A stretch of 64,000 nt of DNA, from the NCBI RefSeq assembly GCF_006965545.2, contig NZ_CP041372.2, forward strand, positions 992,001 through 1,056,000, written 5' to 3'. Origin of the DNA: Paenalkalicoccus suaedae. Lineage in GTDB: Bacteria > Bacillota > Bacilli > Bacillales > Salisediminibacteriaceae. The notes below the pieces were generated by a model that was not told the DNA's origin, searched no databases, and saw nothing but the letters and a program-made list of their open reading frames with translations. This document shows positions 10,494 to 18,339 of the stretch, piece after piece. A program made the translations under genes and the position numbers. Each line of letters begins with the position of its first letter. The stretch's first letter is position 1.

Positions 10494-10554
10494 GTCCTTT
10501 ATATGTGGATTTAGACGGGTTCCCACCTGGCTTATCCATTATAAAGGACTTTTT
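10494..10554. promoter_or_regulatory. Hairpin upstream of IS4 transposase
   Basis: A 10-bp stem (GTCCTTTATA / TATAAAGGAC) extends inward through GGAT/ATCC and lies 15 bp before the TTG start; AAAGGA lies within it. In several IS4-family elements such a leader hairpin limits transposase translation from transcripts entering from outside; that role is inferred here. On the plus strand it is followed by TTTTT and could also act as a terminator. Confidence 0.5.
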
Positions 10555-10623
10555 GTTTACAATAAATAAGATTCACGAATCTTTAGAAGATTAAATCAAA
10601 TCGAAGATTTTAATGCAACACTA

Positions 10624-10710
10624 GTGAAAACATATGAATTTTACACAAGTAATATTATTAGTAAAGAAGACTTTAAAGAGATATTAAAACCGCATTACCT
10701 TTATTTATAA
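10624..10710 (+). pseudogene. C-terminal gene fragment cut by IS4
   Basis: An open frame runs out of the right IS end: V-K-T-Y-E-F-Y-T-S-N-I-I-S-K, then EDFKEILKPHYLYL and a stop. Its composition is protein-like, but no upstream half can be matched confidently on the other side of the IS. No family recognised. Confidence 0.3.
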
Positions 10711-10759
10711 GTTAGATTTGTATAAACTTGTGAAAATAGTGTTTGGAAATTTTAATAAG

Positions 10760-10789
10760 ATTATCGGCACTGACAGCGTGCCGATTATG
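10760..10789. other. Hairpin with no T run
   Basis: ATTATCGGCAC and GTGCCGATTAT pair at ten of eleven positions around a 7-base loop. A third GTGCCGA follows. No poly-T tail, so its role is unclear. The surrounding 10711-10986 is AT-rich and shows no gene. Confidence 0.35.
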
Positions 10790-10986
10790 TGCCGACTTCT
10801 TTGATAACATAGCATAAACTTTGAAAGTGATATTTCGCCAAAAGTTTATATAGCGGTGTATTTGACACTATTTGAAAAACTTTGAAAACTATAATTAATC
10901 AAGTTCGAACTAGAAGGTTCAAATTGGATAAGGTTGTGAATTAACGTTAAAACAAGTCGGAGTTTATACCACGGTTTAGTAAATAA

Positions 10987-11241
10987 ATATTAAAGATATT
11001 AAAGTTTTGGACGGTATGGCGGCATGATGTAAAGTATAATAAGGCGAACACTGAACATCTATGTTTGGATTGTCAATATTACATCGTCCAGTCATGTGGA
11101 GTGTGTGGTATTGCAAGAGTTACGATAGCATCAAGAGCAGTGTACTTAAATAATCACGTTATATCGCTCTCGCCAATCAGTCAAAAAGCCCACTATCTAC
11201 TAATTATCATTCGAGATGAAAAGGAAGATTGGAGGCAATAA
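10987..11241 (+). pseudogene. Start-less frame with zinc-ribbon-like cysteines
   Basis: 84 consecutive open codons lead straight into the ribosome site of the next gene. The translation contains two C-X2-C pairs ten residues apart (CLDCQYYIVQSCGVCG), suggestive of a zinc-binding knuckle. There is no ATG, GTG or TTG with a ribosome site at its left end. It is probably the remains of a larger gene; it could be chance in AT-rich DNA. Confidence 0.3.
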
Positions 11242-11243
11242 GT

Positions 11244-11675
11244 ATGAGTAATAAAAAGTTAGAAGTATGGGAACCTATTGAAGGCTTTAAAGACTCCTTA
11301 CACTTTACATCTATGACGTATGAGGATGGTTTAACGTTCATTTTTACGGACGACTTAGAAAATGAATTCCACATCGTGTACGATCAAAATAAGGATGGCA
11401 TGTACGTTTGGTCTGTGAGGTTTACGGAGGAGTTTAAACGTGGAGATCTCGTGCAGATAGCTGCAGATGCGAGAAAAGAATTTTTTGGATCGGAAACGAC
11501 AGAATGGTGTTTTTACAAAATGATCAACTCTGATTTTATGCGTTGGCACGATCAACTCTCAGGACCAGGAAGTGACGTATTCGCTGCTGAACACCATTTG
11601 TTTATGACGACAACAGATACGTTTGAAGTACTGAGTGAATATGAGCCTAAGATTATTGTAAGGAAAAAAGATTAG
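11244..11675 (+). CDS. Hypothetical acidic cytoplasmic protein
   Basis: 143 residues from ATG 11244, placed 8 bp after GGAGG; an upstream TTG at 11229 has no ribosome site. Rich in aromatic and acidic residues (FTDDLENEFHIVYDQNKDG, EWCFYKMINSDFMRWHDQL), without signal peptide or membrane segments. The look is that of small immunity- or SUKH-type proteins, but I recognise no family. It ends near a weak AAGCTGT/ACAGCTT hairpin at 11696-11726. Confidence 0.65.
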   Translation: MSNKKLEVWEPIEGFKDSLHFTSMTYEDGLTFIFTDDLENEFHIVYDQNKDGMYVWSVRFTEEFKRGDLVQIAADARKEFFGSETTEWCFYKMINSDFMRWHDQLSGPGSDVFAAEHHLFMTTTDTFEVLSEYEPKIIVRKKD

Positions 11676-12027
11676 TATATAAAACTTTAGAAAATAAGCT
11701 GTTGGGGTGGAGACTCTTGACAGCTTGATTTAGGTTGTCTTAATAGGATTACCTTTTAGGTGGATGCGAGCTAGTTTAAATGAGTTTATTAAATCTGTGC
11801 CTCCTATCGGCTCTGCTCAGAGGGAAATTGTTTATTCGAATTTGCTTTTCATATCTCTTGAGCAGGCGGTTCGGATTTTTTGTATTTGTATATAATCATT
11901 AGATTAACTAAACTGAAAGTAGCGATGATTACTGAAAAGGAGGTCATTTTAAAAATAAATCAACGGTCTGAAAAATAAACAAACCAAATGATAGGCTACC
12001 CCTATTACCAACGAAAGGAGCATTCCC
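11676..12027. other. Gene-free interval
   Basis: Holds the weak hairpin at 11696-11726 and, at its right end, the AAAGGAG site of the second paiB-like gene. Nothing else is assignable. Confidence 0.5.
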
Positions 12028-12639
12028 ATGTACATTCCCCCTTACTACAAGATTACCGACGAACAAACCATGCATGAGATTATACAAGATAATAGCTTTG
12101 CAACACTCTTTTCTCAAAATCAAGGGATGCCTCACGCGACGCATTTACCGCTCCTTTTTAATGAAGAGAAGACGCATCTCTGTGGCCACTTTGCGCGCCC
12201 GAATCCGCAGTGGCGTGATATCGAGAGGCAGACGGTGCTTGCGGTGTTCCACGGTCCGCACTGCTACATCTCGCCTTCGTGGTATGAGACGCATCAGACG
12301 GTGCCGACATGGAATTATGTGACGGCGCACGTGTATGGCACAGTGGAGCTCGTCCATGATGAGCAGGAGCTGCGTGAGTCGTTACGTCAGCTGGTTGATT
12401 ACTACGAGGCACAGGATAGCGGATATAAGCTCGATGATGTGGATGAAACATATGTGGCTGGGTTGAGCAAAGGCGTGCAAGGCTTTCGGATAGCGATTAC
12501 GAAGATCGAGGCGAAGGCAAAGCTTAGCCAGAATCACTCTGAGGAGCGGAGAGGGCTTGTCATAAACGAACTCGAGAAGATTTCGCAGACGAATGAGCAA
12601 CAGATTGCGGCGCTCATGAGAGAAGGGATTCACAAATAA
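12028..12639 (+). CDS. PaiB-like FMN-binding regulator, copy 2
   Basis: 203 residues, full length for the family, with the same landmarks as copy 1 ([47 protein letters not shown]). The differences from copy 1 are spread along the protein, with a divergent tail, so the duplication is not recent. It lies 55 bp before the intact VanZ-like gene and is probably cotranscribed with it. Expected to be a cytoplasmic flavin-binding protein; its regulatory role is inferred from the family name only. Confidence 0.88.
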   Translation: MYIPPYYKITDEQTMHEIIQDNSFATLFSQNQGMPHATHLPLLFNEEKTHLCGHFARPNPQWRDIERQTVLAVFHGPHCYISPSWYETHQTVPTWNYVTAHVYGTVELVHDEQELRESLRQLVDYYEAQDSGYKLDDVDETYVAGLSKGVQGFRIAITKIEAKAKLSQNHSEERRGLVINELEKISQTNEQQIAALMREGIHK

Positions 12640-12694
12640 ACGAGACAAACTGGATACCTTTTTTAACTACTTCATTATAGGAGAGAAGGAACGA

Positions 12695-13642
12695 ATGATG
12701 TTATTGGGACGAGCAAGGCTCATCGCACTACTTGCATTGGCTGTTTACACAATTGTAATGCTGTATTTTTTGTATATTGGCTTTGGACGGAGCATGTCAC
12801 TTGGGGCAGGCGGCTTTAATCTTATACCTTCGACGATACCATTGTCTCTACCGATAAATGGAGTTACGTGGTATTGGTTTTATAATACTGCCAATTTTTT
12901 AGCCTTTATACCTTATGGATTCATTATTCCGCTACTTGTTAAAGTCCGTTTTCCTAAGATTATCGGTGTCTTTTTACTGGTCATTACGACACTTGAGCTT
13001 ATTCAATGGGCTACTGGCTTAGGTAGCTTTGACGCGGAGGATATTTTGACAAATGGGCTTGGTGTTACAATCGGTTACGTTGCTCAAGTTATTGGTCGAG
13101 GGAAATTGCCGTTAAGGCTCGTCACTTTCTCAAGAATAATCGTGATTAGCGTTGCCTTAGCCGTAACAACGATCACGATCGTGCATCTTTTCCATGTTGC
13201 CTATGCGAAGGTGACACAAGTTGAGCCTGGAGAGGCGTTCGGTCTTCATGAACGAACGCCAATGACCGAATCGTTTGCTTGGGAAACGGGGGAAGCACCT
13301 TTTACCATCAGAGGTGGCGAAGTGGACGTGACCACTAACTATGTACTAGTTGATAGTGAGCAACCAGACCGTGTAACGTATCAGTTGAATAGGAACTACT
13401 ACTCTCTTACTGGATTTATCGGCGTTCCCGATGATTTTCCTATATCAGAAGTGGAAGTCGAGATTAGCTTGAATGATGGAGAAGCTGGAGCGGATCTCTA
13501 CTTGTTAAGCAACATGACTCCAGGACCAAATTCCTTTGAAATGCCACTGCGAGAGGCCGACACACTCACTATCACGGTCCATCGAAATGATGCTACATCT
13601 ACGATTCTTTTATGGGACTTCATTTTGACAGAAAAGAAATAG
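12695..13642 (+). CDS. VanZ-like membrane protein with extracytoplasmic beta domain
   Basis: 315 residues. Residues ~1-170 contain about five membrane segments with the VanZ pattern (NGVTWYWFYNTANF, FIPYGFIIPLL, LELIQWATGLG, DILTNGLGVTIGY). VanZ proteins are best known from teicoplanin resistance but most have other or unknown roles. Residues ~190-315 form a soluble domain (YQLNRNYYSLTGFIGVPDD, then VEVEISLNDGEAG and LTITV) that resembles NPCBM-type carbohydrate-binding modules; that resemblance is my inference. ATG at 12695 or 12698 follows AGGAGAGAAGGA. The second copy at 1843 is a pseudogene, so this is the working one. Confidence 0.82.
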   Translation: MMLLGRARLIALLALAVYTIVMLYFLYIGFGRSMSLGAGGFNLIPSTIPLSLPINGVTWYWFYNTANFLAFIPYGFIIPLLVKVRFPKIIGVFLLVITTLELIQWATGLGSFDAEDILTNGLGVTIGYVAQVIGRGKLPLRLVTFSRIIVISVALAVTTITIVHLFHVAYAKVTQVEPGEAFGLHERTPMTESFAWETGEAPFTIRGGEVDVTTNYVLVDSEQPDRVTYQLNRNYYSLTGFIGVPDDFPISEVEVEISLNDGEAGADLYLLSNMTPGPNSFEMPLREADTLTITVHRNDATSTILLWDFILTEKK

Positions 13643-13662
13643 GATAGGTCATGCATGGATTG

Positions 13663-13694
13663 AAACACTTCCTAATCAGAGTAGGTGTTTTTTT
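13663..13694 (+). terminator. Terminator of the paiB-vanZ pair
   Basis: AAACACTT and AGGTGTTT form an 8-bp stem followed by seven T, about 20 bp after the vanZ stop. Confidence 0.75.
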
Positions 13695-13776
13695 CTTGCC
13701 AAAATATAACCATGATCTCATCATATATCCAATATTATCCATGCAAATACGTCACTCTAGGTCTTCCTTATCTTCA

Positions 13777-13797
13777 TTGACAGAATATGTTGTCGAA
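13777..13797 (+). promoter_or_regulatory. TTGACA with an overlapping 0A-box-like sequence
   Basis: TTGACA at 13777-13782 is followed 8 bp later by TGTCGAA (13791-13797), the core of the Spo0A-binding 0A box. No good -10 lies at 17 bp (GAATCG), so the promoter is uncertain. If real it would control the small membrane genes at 13900 and 14160 and be blocked by Spo0A~P. Confidence 0.3.
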
Positions 13798-13899
13798 AAG
13801 AATCGATATTTTCTTAAATACAGAAAAGTCCTTAGAGGCGAATAAACGAAAAAAGCGATATTCTTGAAGGGCATATAGGAGTGAGGCTGGAGAGGGATC

Positions 13900-14136
13900 A
13901 TGATGATAATAAAAGTAGTCGGCACGATATTCGCTGTGCTCACAATCATATCGGCAGTCCTTGGCTTGATCCAATCAACAGACACGTATACGAGCTACAT
14001 GCTTTTTTTCATGAGTATGGCAATCTTAAGTTTAGGGGTTGAGAGTCTACTAAAAAACAGACGATCCATCATTGGTGTTGCGAGCTTACTTGTGGGAGTT
14101 TTTCTTTTAGTAGTATGGGTAAGCGAGATTTTGTAA
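13900..14136 (+). CDS. Small membrane protein, DUF3953/YczI-like
   Basis: 78 residues with three hydrophobic segments (about 4-24, 33-48 and 57-76) and the central YMLFFMSMAILSLGVESL stretch seen in YczI-like proteins. ATG follows GGAGAGGGATC. It is followed closely by another small membrane gene and may share its transcript. Function unknown. Confidence 0.65.
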   Translation: MMIIKVVGTIFAVLTIISAVLGLIQSTDTYTSYMLFFMSMAILSLGVESLLKNRRSIIGVASLLVGVFLLVVWVSEIL

Positions 14137-14159
14137 AAGGTTGAGGAAGGTGAATATAA

Positions 14160-14381
14160 TTGAACGCACATAAAGTCTTATACAGCATGCTGCACCTCGT
14201 CATGCCACTCATCCTTTTCAGTAGCTATTTTCTCTGGGGGCAGTTCGTCCTTTCCAAGCCTCTTTGGGAAAATGTCACGGACAATCTCTCTATTTTAGCG
14301 ATCTACTACATAGGTGTGAGTGTGCTTTGGTTAATGAATATAGATAACGTGGAGAAGGTACGAGATGCTAAGTCAGGGTAG
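14160..14381 (+). CDS. Small two-TM membrane protein
   Basis: 73 residues from TTG 14160, positioned 8 bp after AGGAAGGTG. Hydrophobic segments at about 8-26 and 44-60, with a short charged tail (DNVEKVRDAKSG). No family recognised. The stop codon lies inside the stem of its terminator. Confidence 0.6.
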   Translation: MNAHKVLYSMLHLVMPLILFSSYFLWGQFVLSKPLWENVTDNLSILAIYYIGVSVLWLMNIDNVEKVRDAKSG

Positions 14382-14398
14382 GGATACTCTGGCTTTTT
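14370..14398 (+). terminator. Terminator overlapping a stop codon
   Basis: AAGTCAGGGTA pairs with TACTCTGGCTT over 11 positions (two G-U), loop GGGA, then TTTTT. Confidence 0.75.
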
Positions 14399-14487
14399 AG
14401 TGTGGGAAGACATTAATGCAGGGTTTTACATGCAGGTTGTAGAATGGAACATGACAAAAAAATTCGAGATAGAGAGGAATAGATCAA

Positions 14488-15057
14488 ATGAGTGTGTTCG
14501 GCTTCGAAAAAGCGTTCCCGAGAGAATTTCAGGCAGATGTCGAATATATACGACAGCGCCTTTATCATAAAAAAGTCATTATTAATAGATTACTTGATCA
14601 CAGCGACATGTGTCATTATAAGCAACGCGGAGTTGATATTAAATTTCCATACAGAATTTACTGGAATAAACTTGATTTGGACTTCTTGAACGAATGTAAC
14701 CCTCGCCAACAAGTAATTCTGCACTGTATGTATACTCGTCATCATGACGGACATGAGAGACATTGGCATGCGCGTGCCCTCATTGCTTCAGAAAACTACT
14801 GGGTAATCCCATACCTTGCAAAACTCTCAGACGAATATGTGCTTGCGATTATCCAAGATATGTATGCAAGTTTAGAGGACACCAATTCAAAGGAATTCGC
14901 TCATTTTTGGTCCGAAAATAAGGAACAGCTCCGAACTAGCTATGATCGTATGGTGAGCTATTGGAATGAATATCATCGTTGGAAGTATAAAGACCTCAAA
15001 AAATATCCTGGAAAAATGCTTTTTGATTATCACTTCTCGAAGCTGGATAAAGACTGA
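14488..15057 (+). CDS. Hypothetical His- and aromatic-rich protein
   Basis: 189 residues behind GAGAGGAATAGATCAA. No signal peptide or membrane segment. The middle has a striking cluster of His (MYTRHHDGHERHWHARALI), which could bind metal. The second half is helical and charged and ends KDLKKYPGKMLFDYHFSKL. It has the proportions of a HEAT-like or DUF-type cytoplasmic protein, but I recognise no family. About 50 bp separate it from the next gene. Confidence 0.7.
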   Translation: MSVFGFEKAFPREFQADVEYIRQRLYHKKVIINRLLDHSDMCHYKQRGVDIKFPYRIYWNKLDLDFLNECNPRQQVILHCMYTRHHDGHERHWHARALIASENYWVIPYLAKLSDEYVLAIIQDMYASLEDTNSKEFAHFWSENKEQLRTSYDRMVSYWNEYHRWKYKDLKKYPGKMLFDYHFSKLDKD

Positions 15058-15107
15058 AGCAATAATTATGACGATGTAGATTACTAATAGAAAGGAAGAA
15101 TGAATAC

Positions 15108-15548
15108 ATGAAAACGATCGTATTTTCTATCCATATAAGTGCTAGTAAAGAAAGGGTTTGGCGAGTGTTGTGGGACGACGAGTCATTCCGCGATTGGGGA
15201 GACCTGATTGATGAGGGGATGTATATGAGAGGTGCTTTGGTGGAGGGAAGCACGGTGGAATTCATGTCGTCGGTCAATGGATATGGGGTCACGAGTCTAG
15301 TAAAGACGCTTCGTCCAAACGATTACGTGTTGTTTAGCCATGCTGCGGATACGCAGGAAAGTGGGCAGTTAACGCGGGAGGATGAGTGGACTGGTGGACA
15401 GGAGAGTTATTCATTAAAAGAGCAGGATGGGATGACGCATCTCGAGATTCAAACAGATATTCCGGAGGAGAAGGAAGAGACGTTTGAAGTTCGGCTACCG
15501 AAGGCGCTGGAGCGAATCAAGTATTTAGCGGAGCGTGAAGGAGCTTGA
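15108..15548 (+). CDS. SRPBCC (AHSA1/START-like) family protein
   Basis: 146 residues beginning with the usual strand and helix (IVFSIHISASKERVWRVLWD) and ending in the long C-terminal helix (LPKALERIKYLAEREGA). This helix-grip fold binds hydrophobic ligands; members with this layout are usually annotated as polyketide cyclase/dehydrase-like. No ligand can be inferred. RBS GAAAGGAAGA. About 70 bp before the alcohol dehydrogenase, so cotranscription is possible. Confidence 0.78.
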   Translation: MKTIVFSIHISASKERVWRVLWDDESFRDWGDLIDEGMYMRGALVEGSTVEFMSSVNGYGVTSLVKTLRPNDYVLFSHAADTQESGQLTREDEWTGGQESYSLKEQDGMTHLEIQTDIPEEKEETFEVRLPKALERIKYLAEREGA

Positions 15549-15620
15549 GCTGTGAATTAGCTGCTTACTAAAGAAAGATCAACAGTAGTTTCTGTGTAGA
15601 GAGAAGGGGGAGGATTTACT

Positions 15621-16838
15621 GTGTTATTCCGACTGTACTGTCGCGTGTATCAGGGCGTCATGAGGCTCGTCTCGGCCGTATTACCTTGGAGAAGCCCACT
15701 GATTATTGAAGGGGAGGGGAGCGTTTTAAAGCTACCGAGGGTGCTGAGCAAGGAGGGGTTGGATCGCGTTCTCGTTGTGACGGATAAAGATATCGTAAAG
15801 CTAGGGTTGATGGACGCATTTTTGCGTGAGCTTGAAAGAGAGGGAATCGTCGTTACCATTTATGATCGGACCGTTCCGAATCCGACGATTGCGAATATTG
15901 AAGAGGCCGTGGCGATGTATCAAGCAAACGCCTGTAACGCAATTATCGCCTTTGGCGGTGGCTCCGCTATCGATTGCGCGAAGACGGTTGGCGCAAGAAT
16001 TGTGAAGCCGAAGAAATCTGTGCGAGAGATGAAGGGGCTTCTTAAAATCATGAAGACCCTCCCGCCGCTTGTCGCGATTCCGACAACAGCAGGGACTGGT
16101 AGCGAAGCGACGATCGCAGCTGTTGTGACCGATCCTGCTAACCATGAGAAGTATGTGATCACAGACATCTCGCTCATCCCTCACTACGCTGTGTTGGATC
16201 CGCTACTAACAAAGACGCTCCCGCCGGCTATTACGGCTGCGACTGGGATGGACGCCTTGACTCACGCGGTGGAGGCCTATATTGGTCAGAGTAGCACGCA
16301 GGAGACGCGAGAGTTGAGTAAAAAAGCAACGAAGCTCATTTTTGAGAATATCCAAGAGGTCTATACAAACGGCTCGAATCTTTCTGCTCGAGAAAAGATG
16401 TTAAAGGCTTCCTACTATGCTGGCGCGGCCTTTACGAAAGCTTACGTTGGAAATGTGCATGCTATTGCGCATGCGCTAGGAGGGCGTTATGGCACTCCGC
16501 ACGGATTAGCGAACGCTGTGATTTTGCCGCACGTGCTAGACTATTATGGTCCTGTTATTTATCCATCACTTGCAGAACTAGCGGACCATGTAGGAATTGG
16601 TGATTCTACTCATACAGATAAGGACAAGGCGCTTTTATTCATAGCGGTGATCAAAGAATTAAACGAACGGATGGGTATCCCTTCGTTTATAGCGGACATC
16701 AAAAAGAGCGACATTCCTGAAATGGTGGAGCGAGCTTATAAGGAGGCAAATCCTTTCTATCCGGTGCCTGTGATCTTTTCGAAGAATGATTTTGAAGTGG
16801 TGTTTAGGGGGTTGCAGAGCGGTGGCGTGAGAGAATAA
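15621..16838 (+). CDS. Iron-containing alcohol dehydrogenase
   Basis: 405 residues; group III metal-dependent ADH fold. The NAD-binding GGGSAID motif and the TTAGTGSEAT loop are present. The metal ligands are expected in the TGMDALTHAVEAY, AHALGGRYG and TPHGLANAVILPH stretches, all intact. An N-terminal extension of about 25 residues (MLFRLYCRVYQGVMRLVSA) is more hydrophobic and basic than usual and could contact the membrane. Start is GTG 15621 after GAGAAGGGGGAGG. Alcohol or aldehyde substrate unknown. Closed by a terminator 5 bp after the stop. Confidence 0.88.
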   Translation: MLFRLYCRVYQGVMRLVSAVLPWRSPLIIEGEGSVLKLPRVLSKEGLDRVLVVTDKDIVKLGLMDAFLRELEREGIVVTIYDRTVPNPTIANIEEAVAMYQANACNAIIAFGGGSAIDCAKTVGARIVKPKKSVREMKGLLKIMKTLPPLVAIPTTAGTGSEATIAAVVTDPANHEKYVITDISLIPHYAVLDPLLTKTLPPAITAATGMDALTHAVEAYIGQSSTQETRELSKKATKLIFENIQEVYTNGSNLSAREKMLKASYYAGAAFTKAYVGNVHAIAHALGGRYGTPHGLANAVILPHVLDYYGPVIYPSLAELADHVGIGDSTHTDKDKALLFIAVIKELNERMGIPSFIADIKKSDIPEMVERAYKEANPFYPVPVIFSKNDFEVVFRGLQSGGVRE

Positions 16839-16842
16839 TGGG

Positions 16843-16869
16843 AGGAGAGCTGACTGCTCTTCTTTTTTT
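16843..16869 (+). terminator. Terminator of the alcohol dehydrogenase gene
   Basis: AGGAGAGC/GCTCTTCT stem of 8 bp, loop TGACT, seven T. Confidence 0.85.
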
Positions 16870-16940
16870 GTGAGGAAAAGTAGTTTTTTTCTAAATATAA
16901 GCGGTGAGTTATTCTGCTTGGCGCATATGGACGTCCATTT

Positions 16941-17261
16941 GATGCAAAAAAAAGGCAACTGACGCAAACGTAGAGCTAGGTGATGCAACAAGCCCCTTGT
17001 TTGATGCAAATGAAACCCAATATGATGCATACCAATGCCACTTTGACGCAAGGTGATTTGAACTGATGCAAACGAAAGCCTAAGTGACGCGCTCACTTTT
17101 AAATTTGGTGCAAACGCTAAGCCAAGTTAAGCAAACGAGCGGTCATTAGACGCATGCCAAAATGGGGATACTCGAACGACTTTTCAACTGACGCACTTTC
17201 ACTTCGATCTGATGCATACATCGCTTCAAGTGAAGCAAACGGAACTTCGCTTGACGCAAAG
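16941..17261. repeat. Phased word array A: GAYGCAAAC every 20-21 bp
   Basis: Words of the form GATGCA/GACGCA (variants GGTGCA, TAAGCA, GAAGCA) start at 16941, 16961, 16982, 17003, 17024, 17045, 17065, 17086, 17107, 17128, 17149, 17190, 17211, 17232 and 17253. Steps are 20 or 21, with one place (near 17170) where the word has decayed. The spacer sequence varies. Mean period is 20.8 bp. The array begins 72 bp after the alcohol dehydrogenase terminator. Short frames within it are by-products of the 21-bp period. The rest of the gap to 17504 holds the paralogue of the ISL3 target at 17308-17350. Confidence 0.9.
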
Positions 17262-17504
17262 CAAACATATATACTTTTCAATACTCTAGAAAAATGCTGT
17301 CATCAAAATTTATACCTATGTACATCGTATCACTAATGGTAAAATTAGAGTGTATCTATTAACATTTTCCACGATGAGTGAGCTTAAAAAATGACTTCTT
17401 AGCTATCGCATTGTATAAGTGCTTGATTAAAAATGATAAGAACACTCACAGAAATCGAACACAATTAAACGTGCAATCATCCTTAAACAGGAGGGCTAGT
17501 AAAC

Positions 17505-17714
17505 ATGTTTTCTCGAATGAGACGTTTATCCACAATTTTGTTTATGGTAAGTGGGCTGTGTCTGTTCATTCTAGTTTTTCGTTTGCCTCATATACAGTTC
17601 GATAATTTTTATACCAGCTTTCCTTTTCTTTTACTTGTACTAACCACTTTATTAGCTATAACGATTCGCCTGATAGAAAAGGACGTGAAAGAGTACATCG
17701 ATTCGATTAGATAA
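17505..17714 (+). CDS. Small two-TM membrane protein, copy 2
   Basis: 69 residues behind ACAGGAGGG. Same length and layout as the product at 8935 (RMRRLST start, two hydrophobic segments, DVKEYIDSIR tail). Its upstream region keeps the uninterrupted version of the sequence into which ISL3 inserted at the other copy. Function unknown; membrane location inferred. Confidence 0.78.
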   Translation: MFSRMRRLSTILFMVSGLCLFILVFRLPHIQFDNFYTSFPFLLLVLTTLLAITIRLIEKDVKEYIDSIR

Positions 17715-17797
17715 TATAGATAAAAAACAATCAAGAGTAACTTGTACATCATTTTCTAAAAAAGTAGGTTCATGACGTGCGACTAGGGGGAGAAGCT

Positions 17798-18259
17798 GTG
17801 AAAAAGGCAATTATAGTAGGGTTAAGTGCGTTTGCTATTTTAATTGGCTGTTTGTATGTGGTGGAGTGGTTGGATAATCGTGAATTAGATAGGTTAGCTA
17901 TTGAAAGGCGCGAGACGCGAACACTTTACGATTTAATGACGTATACAAACAAGCAGCTTGAGGCAGAAAGTATGGTAACGCGAGACGGCAGAACAGCCCC
18001 TTATTCTTTCTATGTAAATTTTGCTTATAATGCTTTTTTGACAGAGATGTTTTCGAATGAGCTAAATTACAGACATGTTTTTGAGGATAGCACGCAAGTA
18101 ATGGGTGCATATAATTCAGAAATTGCAAATTTTGAAGGTGGAAGTGTTGACCGACTGTGGGAGCTAACGAACCAACTAAAAGCCATTCATGATCGATCTC
18201 TCGATGAATACGCAGAGGTAGATGATCGAATAGAAAGCTACTGGTGGAGGCCCTTTTAG
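17798..18259 (+). CDS. Hypothetical membrane-anchored protein
   Basis: 153 residues from GTG 17798, six bases after AGGGGGAGA; an earlier GTG at 17777 has no ribosome site. One N-terminal hydrophobic segment (AIIVGLSAFAILIGCLYVV) anchors a soluble, mainly helical domain outside the cell. LIGC resembles a lipobox, but the hydrophobic residues that follow favour a plain signal anchor. The domain ends DDRIESYWWRPF. No family recognised. Confidence 0.65.
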   Translation: MKKAIIVGLSAFAILIGCLYVVEWLDNRELDRLAIERRETRTLYDLMTYTNKQLEAESMVTRDGRTAPYSFYVNFAYNAFLTEMFSNELNYRHVFEDSTQVMGAYNSEIANFEGGSVDRLWELTNQLKAIHDRSLDEYAEVDDRIESYWWRPF

Positions 18260-18283
18260 TTGGTAAAAGTGATTTGATGCTAG

Positions 18284-18316
18284 GCACCTCGCCATACAGA
18301 TGGTGGGGTGCTTGTG
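18284..18316 (+). terminator. Hairpin terminator
   Basis: A 12-bp stem (GCACCTCGCCAT with ATGGTGGGGTGC), loop ACAG, then a modest T-rich stretch TTGTGGTTT, just after the gene ending at 18259. Confidence 0.6.
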
Positions 18317-18339
18317 GTTTGGAGTAAAGGGAGTTGGTT

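Larger units (their letters stand above)
9216..10626. mobile_element. IS4-family insertion sequence
   Basis: 1411 bp with ends CACTAGTGTTGCAT (9216-9229) and its exact reverse complement (10613-10626), carrying one transposase gene on the minus strand. The outermost eight bases, CACTAGTG, are themselves palindromic. They could therefore be part of the inverted repeat or an 8-bp target duplication; sequence alone does not decide. No other flanking direct repeat is evident. Confidence 0.82.

Noticed and set aside
7538-10626. Composite transposon carrying the gene at 8935
   Set aside because: The flanking elements belong to different families with unrelated ends, and one has its own target duplication.
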